From Nitrospirota bacterium (GTDB lineage Bacteria > Nitrospirota > Thermodesulfovibrionia > Thermodesulfovibrionales > UBA6898), in assembly GCA_021787505.1 (NCBI GenBank), contig JAJYLU010000117.1, positions 1 through 6,269 on the forward strand: DNA of 6,269 bases, given 5' to 3'. Below, in pieces: positions 1 through 4,144 of this stretch. The position numbers and the translations under genes were made by a program. Position 1 is the first letter of the stretch. Every line of letters begins with the position of its first letter. The notes below the pieces were generated by a model. It had not been told where the DNA came from. It made no database searches and saw only the letters and a program-made list of their open reading frames with translations.

Positions 1-210
1 TTCGATATCATGGGTGAAACGCGAGACCTCGTCGAAGCCGAACATTCCCCCCGATCCCTTGATCGAATGGAACGCACGGAAGATGGAGGAAACCGCATCC
101 CCGTTGTGGGGGTCTTTTTCGAGTTCGAACAGGGAGGTCTCCAGCTCCGACAGAAGCTCATACGTCTCCTCCCTGAACGTTTCTATCAGTTTGTCGTATT
201 CTTCGTTCAT
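1..210 (-). CDS. cheA: Chemotaxis histidine kinase CheA, N-terminal Hpt domain (partial, runs off left edge)
   Basis: Only the first 70 residues are in the window; the rest lies beyond position 1. They form a P1/Hpt domain. An acidic helix (from MNEEYDKLIETF) is followed by the signature FHSIKGSGGMFGF, with His48 as the residue autophosphorylated by the kinase domain. His48 is also the position in E. coli CheA. In CheA proteins this histidine passes phosphate to CheY-type receivers in the cytoplasm. The start ATG (208-210) overlaps the stop of the upstream CheY gene as ATGA, with an AGGAAGG Shine-Dalgarno inside that gene, so the two are translationally coupled. Being last in a chemosensory operon supports CheA. 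A stand-alone Hpt protein or another Hpt-bearing hybrid kinase cannot be formally excluded, because the kinase core and the CheW-like domain are not visible. Confidence 0.88.
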   Translation of the reverse strand, partial: MNEEYDKLIETFREETYELLSELETSLFELEKDPHNGDAVSSIFRAFHSIKGSGGMFGFDEVSRFTHDIE

Positions 211-575
211 CCCATCACCTTCCTTACGACAGCCACGAGCTGGTCGGGCCTGAAAGGCTTTACGATCCATCCGGTTGCGCCGGCCTTCTTTCCTTCCCTC
301 TTCTTTTCTTCCTGTGATTCCGTGGTAAGCATAATGCTCGGGATAAATTTACAGGCGGGGATTTCCCGGACTTTTCTCACCAGGCTGATGCCGTCGAGTT
401 CGGGCATATTGATGTCGGTGATCAGCATGTGGACCGGCATCTTTTCGATCTTTCTGAGCGCATCGATGCCGTCCACGGCCTCGATGATCTCGAACCCCAG
501 TTCGGCGAGCGTGAATTTCACCATCAGCCGTACGCTGGCCGAGTCGTCGACAGTCATGATCGTTGTTTTCTTCAT
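207..575 (-). CDS. cheY: CheY-like single-domain response regulator, coupled to CheA
   Basis: This is a 122-residue stand-alone receiver domain with no output domain. The full active site is present: Asp10-Asp11 acidic pair, phospho-acceptor Asp54 in TDINMPELDG, Thr84 in MLTTES, and Lys106 in VKPF. CheY proteins take phosphate from CheA and act by protein-protein contact, for example at the flagellar switch or another output. The start is the ATG at 573-575 with a strong GGGAGGGG ribosome site. The frame stays open further upstream to 701, but that part overlaps the STAS gene and carries no receiver sequence, so the longer form was rejected. It overlaps the STAS gene by ATGA at its start and cheA by ATGA at its end. 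It is a close paralogue of the receiver at 2209-2574 (about 65 of 120 positions identical in a hand alignment). The shared loop SQEE(K/R)K-x-EGK and the GA(T/S)GWI-x-KPF block are distinctive. Its cognate kinase is inferred from adjacency. Confidence 0.93.
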   Translation of the reverse strand: MKKTTIMTVDDSASVRLMVKFTLAELGFEIIEAVDGIDALRKIEKMPVHMLITDINMPELDGISLVRKVREIPACKFIPSIMLTTESQEEKKREGKKAGATGWIVKPFRPDQLVAVVRKVMG

Positions 576-916
576 TTCCCCTCCCTTGCCCAGAGGCAGC
601 TGCCGTCGCGGTCGCGGGAGCAGCCTTTGGTGCGGACATATCCGGCCGCCCGTGCGGCACTGCCAAATGTATGGTTTTTCCCGTTGTTCAGTCTGAAGCA
701 TTTATTCCGTATCGCTGCGGTGCGATGCGCCGAGCAGAGGATCTGGAGGAACGAGACGTCTACCTCCGCATCTTCCCCAACCCTTACCACGAGACGGTCC
801 TCCCGGGCGAGGGTTTCGCGGATTATTTTCAGGATAGCAGCCGCATTTGCCACGGTCAGGGAGCCGGTCATCGTGAGTTCTCCCGGTCCTGAAGCGGTAA
901 CCTTCAGTTCCTCCAT
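572..916 (-). CDS. STAS-domain protein of the chemosensory operon
   Basis: A 114-residue protein. Residues ~1-77 read as a STAS (anti-sigma-factor-antagonist-like) fold: beta-rich start with ELTMTGSLTVANA, helix AAILKIIRETLA, strand DRLVVRVG, then EVDVSFLQILCSAHRTA. D53-x-S55 lines up with the D-S-S-G-L-G loop of SpoIIAA, so Ser55 matches the phosphorylated serine, but the following Gly-Leu-Gly is Phe-Leu-Gln here. The C-terminal ~35 residues go beyond a minimal STAS domain and contain GYVRTKGC and GSCLW with Cys99 and Cys107. From memory, similar Cys-containing tails occur in STAS proteins next to CheY-CheA in delta-proteobacteria; this was not checked. Start ATG follows a clear AAGGAGG site. 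The stop overlaps the downstream cheY start (ATGA). Role is inferred: a small partner or switch protein in the chemosensory pathway rather than a sigma-factor regulator, since no anti-sigma kinase is nearby. Confidence 0.82.
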   Translation of the reverse strand: MEELKVTASGPGELTMTGSLTVANAAAILKIIRETLAREDRLVVRVGEDAEVDVSFLQILCSAHRTAAIRNKCFRLNNGKNHTFGSAARAAGYVRTKGCSRDRDGSCLWAREGK

Positions 917-970
917 AATGGTCCTCCTTTTTTTGTCATGTGCATCTGCCGGCCGTCAACACCTTTTCCT

Positions 971-1774
971 TCAGAAAAGTTCAACATTGTCTCCCAATCT
1001 ATCTTCCGTCTTCGAAAAAATGCCCTTTTGAAGACGGGCAGCATCGTTATCAGCTTGCCGGGCCGAGCCGGCGCCGGCCGTTATGTGTCCCCAAGCCTCT
1101 GAAGGCACAAACTGCCTGATGTCCTCAAGTATTTCGTTCAAGCTAGAGAGCACTTCATCAGCGACAACACCTGCGAATTTATGAATACAAATGCCTTGAG
1201 CGGCTGTTTTGATCTCGGCGGCCAGCCTGTTTCCGGTCTTCTTGCCGACGCTCCCGGCAATTGCCTCCAATTTTTGAACCACAGTTGCGACCGCAGAGAC
1301 GAATTCCCCTTTTGCATCGGCGATAGCCCTGGCCTCGCTAAGGCAGAAACGGGCAAGATCTTCGGCTGATGCTGAAGGAGTTGTTCCTTTCTGTATGTTG
1401 TTTCCGCACCTTCCGTTATCCGCGAAGGCGAGATTTTCGGTCATAGTCCGGCAAGACATCGATGATTTTTCGAACCGCTGGCGAGTGATGTCATGAAACT
1501 GGATAAGGGTCACGATATCCTCAACATTTAGCGCGATGCCCTCTGCCGACGCTGAGATTTCACGTGCGCGAATGCTGAAATTTTCGAGGTTCTCGGCTAT
1601 CAGGATGAATTCATCCTCCGTCGAGGAAGACAGCATATCTAGTCCCCGGACACAGCAATTAAGAGCCTGCCGGGTTCTTCTCGCGAGGTCAGGCCAGTCG
1701 CTGCGGCCTGGAAATGTTATGGACGGCGACAGCGCCACCGGCTGCGGTTCATCAGGAAAAAACTTTCCGGTCAT
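971..1774 (-). CDS. Helical chemotaxis-associated protein with CheZ-like FHDITRQ motif; possible CheY-P phosphatase
   Basis: A 267-residue, mostly alpha-helical soluble protein with no signal peptide or membrane segment. Residues ~37-115 resemble the helical region of a family of cytosolic chemotaxis proteins, often annotated MCP-like, in Geobacter-type genomes: FILIAENLENFSIRAREISASAEGI in two helices, then TLIQFHDITRQRFEK (positions 89-103). A second helical block follows at 136-225 (CLSEARAIADAKGEFVSAV onward). The chain ends in acidic GDNVELF. The F-x-D-[IL]-T-x-Q pattern (Asp95, Gln99) matches the spacing of CheZ Asp143 and Gln147 in FQDLTGQ, the residues that dephosphorylate CheY-P. No canonical MCP hairpin signature is visible, and the protein seems short compared with those MCP-like relatives. 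The start ATG overlaps the upstream receiver's stop (ATGA) with GAGG just before it, so the two are coupled. Phosphatase function is inference; an MCP-derived scaffold or signalling protein is the alternative. Confidence 0.7.
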   Translation of the reverse strand: MTGKFFPDEPQPVALSPSITFPGRSDWPDLARRTRQALNCCVRGLDMLSSSTEDEFILIAENLENFSIRAREISASAEGIALNVEDIVTLIQFHDITRQRFEKSSMSCRTMTENLAFADNGRCGNNIQKGTTPSASAEDLARFCLSEARAIADAKGEFVSAVATVVQKLEAIAGSVGKKTGNRLAAEIKTAAQGICIHKFAGVVADEVLSSLNEILEDIRQFVPSEAWGHITAGAGSARQADNDAARLQKGIFSKTEDRLGDNVELF

Positions 1775-2145
1775 CCCTGCCTCACATTCTGCAGAATGCT
1801 CCTAAGAATGTTCCCGGAGAGCGGTTTTTCGAGATAGTTGCAGGCCCCCATTGCGTACGCCTTCTCCATTATTTCCTGGGATCCGTAGCCGGTCAGCAGA
1901 ATGACCTTCGTCCCGGGATGGTGCTCTATAACATGCCGGAGGATGTCCATCCCCTCCCTGCTGGCGACGTCGCTCAGCCGAATATCGGTGACCACGATGT
2001 CATACCGGCGCGTCTCGATCATCGATATTGCATCATGAAAGTTGTCAGCCGTATCGATTGACAGGTCCGGCCCTTCGAGCACCTTTTTGGCCGATACCAA
2101 AAAGGCAGTCTCATCATCCACGAGCAGTACTTTTTTTTGATCCAT
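1771..2145 (-). CDS. Single-domain response regulator (receiver only), second receiver of the operon
   Basis: A 124-residue receiver with Asp10-Asp11, phospho-acceptor Asp54 (VVTDIRLSD), Thr85 (LLTGYGS) and Lys107 (LEKPL); no DNA-binding or enzymatic output domain follows. The LLTGYGSQE and MGACNYLEKPL style is closer to receivers of NtrC-type regulators than to the two CheY paralogues in this operon, so it probably has a different partner or origin. The start chosen is ATG at 2143-2145, with GAGAGGG just upstream. A TTG 15 bases earlier stays in frame but would swallow that ribosome site. It is separated by 63 bases from the preceding CheY gene, a gap that holds the GTCTCA palindrome, and overlaps the next gene as ATGA. 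The tight coupling to the helical FHDITRQ protein suggests the two are made together and may interact. Its function cannot be read further. Confidence 0.9.
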   Translation of the reverse strand: MDQKKVLLVDDETAFLVSAKKVLEGPDLSIDTADNFHDAISMIETRRYDIVVTDIRLSDVASREGMDILRHVIEHHPGTKVILLTGYGSQEIMEKAYAMGACNYLEKPLSGNILRSILQNVRQG

Positions 2146-2193
2146 AGTCCCTCTCTTCAATCAGTTGTCGGTGCTGAACAGGGCCCTTTCGCG

Positions 2194-2217
2194 TGAGACG
2201 CCCCGGTCTCATGAGAC
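2194..2217. repeat. GTCTCA/TGAGAC palindrome cluster at the CheY stop codon
   Basis: Positions 2206-2217 are a perfect 12-base palindrome GTCTCATGAGAC containing the stop codon of the CheY gene (complement of 2209-2211). A further TGAGAC at 2194-2199 makes a 6-bp stem with 2206-2211 around a 6-base loop. The half-site is the same hexamer as in the upstream dyads at 2720-2756, but the spacing differs (0 instead of 4). It may be an extra operator, an mRNA hairpin between the first and second genes of the operon, or a coincidence. No T-run follows on the minus strand. Confidence 0.5.
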
Positions 2218-2574
2218 AAAACGCCTCACTGTGTCAAGAAGATCTTTGGACTGAAAGGGTTTGTAGATCCAGCCGCTTGCACCGGCTTCTTTCCCTTCTT
2301 TTTTTCTCTCTTCCTGGGATACTGTCGTCAGCATGACAACGGGCAAAAATCGGTAGGCCGTCTTTTCACGCAGATGACGTATGAGTTCGATGCCGTCCAT
2401 CTCGGGCATGTTCAGATCGGTGATTACCATGCCGACCTTATTTTGGGCGAGTTTATGCAAGGCGTCGTTTCCATTGACCGCCTCGATGACTTCATAGCCC
2501 GCCTTCCTCAGCGTAAGCGACACGATGTGTCTCACCACGGCCGCATCATCTACCAATAAGATAGTCTTTGACAT
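2209..2574 (-). CDS. CheY-like response regulator, first gene of the sigma-54-driven operon
   Basis: A 121-residue receiver-only protein: Asp9-Asp10, phospho-acceptor Asp53 in TDLNMPEMDG, Thr83 in MLTTVSQ and Lys105 in YKPF are all present. It is a paralogue of the receiver coupled to CheA at 207-575, sharing the long conserved stretch from TDxNMPExDGI to GWIxKPF. The ATG at 2572-2574 was chosen because a very strong GGAGGGGGG site sits 4 bases before it and the receiver fold begins immediately. The frame remains open to 2667, but that part crosses the sigma-54 promoter and has no homology-like content. As the first gene after the promoter, it should be the best expressed of the set. Likely partner is CheA of the same operon, either as a second output or as a phosphate sink (inference). 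Confidence 0.92.
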   Translation of the reverse strand: MSKTILLVDDAAVVRHIVSLTLRKAGYEVIEAVNGNDALHKLAQNKVGMVITDLNMPEMDGIELIRHLREKTAYRFLPVVMLTTVSQEERKKEGKEAGASGWIYKPFQSKDLLDTVRRFVS

Positions 2575-2650
2575 TCTTCCCCCCTCCATTTGGCGTGACA
2601 CTCTCCATGTCTCTTGACAACTGTTTCCAGTTTCATTCGTTACTTCCCAG

Positions 2651-2666
2651 AGCAACAGCCATGCCA
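2651..2666 (-). promoter_or_regulatory. Sigma-54 (RpoN) promoter, -24/-12 elements
   Basis: The minus strand reads TGGCATGGCTGTTGCT against the consensus TGGCAC-G-N4-TTGC[AT]. The invariant GG (2665-2664) and GC (2653-2652) are exactly 10 bases apart, and only the sixth base differs (T for C). This predicts transcription starting near 2640, giving a leader of about 65 bases before the CheY gene at 2574. It sits in the only large gap between minus-strand genes, directly downstream of a sigma-54 activator gene and of the dyad sites at 2720-2756. It overlaps the spurious upstream extension of the CheY reading frame, supporting the downstream start. Confidence 0.87.
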
Positions 2667-2719
2667 TTTTTCCGGCAAGCGAAAGATATTGGTTTTGAAG
2701 GAAATAGAGTTCGCCAGGA

Positions 2720-2735
2720 GTCTCAGTATTGATAC
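2720..2735. promoter_or_regulatory. Putative activator binding site B (UAS), near-perfect 6-4-6 dyad
   Basis: GTCTCA-GTAT-TGATAC has the same design as site A: one half-site is identical and the other differs by one base (TGATAC for TGAGAC). The first bases of the two sites are 21 bp apart, two helical turns, so bound dimers would face the same side of the DNA. Paired, in-phase sites are typical of sigma-54 activators that oligomerise on their enhancer. Together with site A it occupies about -80 to -115 from the predicted start. Confidence 0.66.
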
Positions 2736-2740
2736 CGCCG

Positions 2741-2756
2741 GTCTCAGTTATGAGAC
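2741..2756. promoter_or_regulatory. Putative activator binding site A (UAS), perfect 6-4-6 dyad
   Basis: GTCTCA-GTTA-TGAGAC is a perfect inverted repeat with a 4-base centre. It lies about 100-115 bases upstream of the predicted sigma-54 start, a usual distance for NtrC-family enhancer sites. Its 16-base symmetric form suits a Fis-type HTH dimer. The most likely ligand is the NtrC-type regulator encoded immediately upstream (2822-4144); this is inferred from proximity. Confidence 0.7.
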
Positions 2757-2821
2757 TCCTGGCGAGAATTATCGAGTGGAGAGTTGATAAGGAGGGAATT
2801 GGTTAATAACGCGGGCTGAAA

Positions 2822-4144
2822 TCAATCTTTCTTTATTTTTTTGAGTCTGCGATAGAGGGTGGCCCGGGACATGTTCAGCGCGGCTGCAGCCTTTCTTATA
2901 TCCCCTCCGGATGTCTCGACCGCGGACTTGATATAAGCTTCTTCGATAGCGGCGAGACCGCTGAAGGCCGGGGCATTCGTCACAGGTGGCTTACCCGGCG
3001 CGCCGAGTCCAGGGAAATGCTCCGGCCTTAACGGCTGCCCGTGCGAGATCAGAAGCGCCCTTTCCAATACATTTCGCAGTTCCCTTACGTTCCCAGGCCA
3101 GGCATATGACTTCAGCAGCTTCATCACCTCAGGAGAAAGCACGGGTACGGAGGGCCGCAGGGAGGCAAGGATACGGGGCACCAATCCTTCGAGATCCTCC
3201 GCCCGCTCCCTCAGGGGGGGTAACAGGATAGGGAATACGTTGATGCGGAAGAAGAGGTCGCTGCGGAAATGGCCCGCAGAGGTCTGGTCAGCAAGGTCCT
3301 TATTGGTTGCGGTAACAAGGCGGAAATTGCTGCGACGGACGTTGACGTCCCCCACCCTCCGGAAGCTCTTCTCTTCTATTACCTTGAGGAACTGGGCCTG
3401 CACCGCCAGATCCATGTCGGCGATCTCGTCCAGAAAAAGGGTGCCCCCGTCTGCGACCTCGATCAGACCGGTTTTGTCCTGGACAGCGGATGTAAAGGCG
3501 CCCTTGACGTGGCCGAAGAGCTCGCTGGCAAGCAGTTCTCCTTTCAGGCCGGAGCAGTTGATCTCGACGAATGGACCGGATTTATTCGGGGCATGATGGT
3601 AAATCCACTTCGCCAAAACCCCCTTTCCCGTTCCGGTCTCTCCCTGAAGGAGGATTGTAGAATCATTTTGAGCTGCTATGTCGGCGAGCTCCGTTACCTT
3701 GCGGATCGCCTCGCTTTCGCCGAAATATGCTTCAAAGCCTTTAGACAGCCATTGGTGCATCAGATTTTTTCTCCGGAGACTTCCGAGTTCGAGGCTTTTC
3801 CTGAGAAAGATATCGAGATCGACGAGGCTCACCGGCTTCGTCAGGAAGTTGTCGGCGCCGCGGCGCATCGCTTCGACCGCAAGAGGTATGTCAGCGGAGC
3901 CTGTGATGACGACGATCGCGGCAGCAGGATATCCTTCCCGTATGTCTGGTATCCAGTCAATCCCGTTGCCGTCCGGCAGGTTGAGATCCAGAATAATGAT
4001 GTCAAAGCGCTGCGACGAGATGGCTTTCCTGGCCTCGGCCAGGGAGGTCGCCTCCGTTACCGCGTATCCCGCCTTCGTCATGAAACGGGAAAAGCCGAAG
4101 AGCGTTGCAGGCTCGTCGTCCACCAGGAGTACGCCGGGCTTCAA
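2822..4144 (-). CDS. NtrC-family sigma-54-dependent response regulator (receiver, AAA+, Fis-type HTH)
   Basis: A 440-residue transcription activator with the full three-domain layout. The receiver (1-~120) has Asp9-Asp10, phospho-Asp53, Thr81 and Lys103. The AAA+ sigma-54 interaction domain (~140-365) has Walker A GETGTGKG (168-175), the sigma-54 contact loop GAFTSA (215-220), Walker B GGTLFLDE (233-240), arginine-finger region FRSDLFFR (Arg294, Arg300) and sensor II WPGNVREL (349-356). The Fis-type helix-turn-helix is at ~413-437 (IRKAAAALNMSRATLYRRL). Phosphorylated members hexamerise, hydrolyse ATP and open sigma-54 promoter complexes. The contact loop is GAFTSA instead of GAFTGA; the key Phe and Thr are kept. 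Start is TTG (4142-4144), overlapping the kinase stop as TTGA, with GGGAG upstream; no ATG lies nearby in frame before the receiver. The partner is the upstream kinase. The probable target is the sigma-54 promoter just downstream. Confidence 0.96.
   Translation of the reverse strand: MKPGVLLVDDEPATLFGFSRFMTKAGYAVTEATSLAEARKAISSQRFDIIILDLNLPDGNGIDWIPDIREGYPAAAIVVITGSADIPLAVEAMRRGADNFLTKPVSLVDLDIFLRKSLELGSLRRKNLMHQWLSKGFEAYFGESEAIRKVTELADIAAQNDSTILLQGETGTGKGVLAKWIYHHAPNKSGPFVEINCSGLKGELLASELFGHVKGAFTSAVQDKTGLIEVADGGTLFLDEIADMDLAVQAQFLKVIEEKSFRRVGDVNVRRSNFRLVTATNKDLADQTSAGHFRSDLFFRINVFPILLPPLRERAEDLEGLVPRILASLRPSVPVLSPEVMKLLKSYAWPGNVRELRNVLERALLISHGQPLRPEHFPGLGAPGKPPVTNAPAFSGLAAIEEAYIKSAVETSGGDIRKAAAALNMSRATLYRRLKKIKKD

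Larger units (their letters stand above)
2711..2765. repeat. Perfect 15-bp inverted repeat enclosing both operator-like dyads
   Basis: The left arm 2711-2725 (TCGCCAGGAGTCTCA) is the exact reverse complement of the right arm 2751-2765, with a 25-base loop. The arms include the outer half-sites of dyads A and B plus nine extra flanking bases on each side that also match. In RNA or single strands the right-arm TGAGAC could pair either with the far arm or with the near GTCTCA at 2741-2746, so two exclusive hairpins are possible. No T-run follows on either strand, which argues against a simple intrinsic terminator. Confidence 0.8.

Noticed and set aside
10..696. 228-codon plus-strand reading frame at the left end
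   Set aside because: Antisense to cheA, cheY and the STAS gene; the protein reads as low-complexity reverse-strand translation.
971..1774. Calling the helical gene a methyl-accepting chemotaxis receptor
   Set aside because: No membrane segments and no conserved MCP hairpin-tip sequence are visible; only resemblance to cytosolic MCP-like chemotaxis proteins was noted.
2575..2667. 31-residue N-terminal extension of the first CheY (start at 2667)
   Set aside because: It overlaps the sigma-54 promoter and predicted start site, has no ribosome site at 2667, and receivers normally begin right at the 2574 ATG.
2676..2688. IHF site between the dyads and the sigma-54 promoter
   Set aside because: The minus strand reads TATCTTTCGCTTG, which misses the two central A's of the WATCAA half of the consensus; too weak to call.
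2711..2765. Intrinsic transcription terminator of the regulator gene
   Set aside because: The stem is perfect, but the 25-base loop is long and no T-run follows on the minus strand; the nested 16-bp dyads are better explained as protein sites. Partial termination is not excluded.
2787..2821. AAGGAGGG on the plus strand as a ribosome site
   Set aside because: Only a six-codon TTG frame follows; no gene is present on that strand there.
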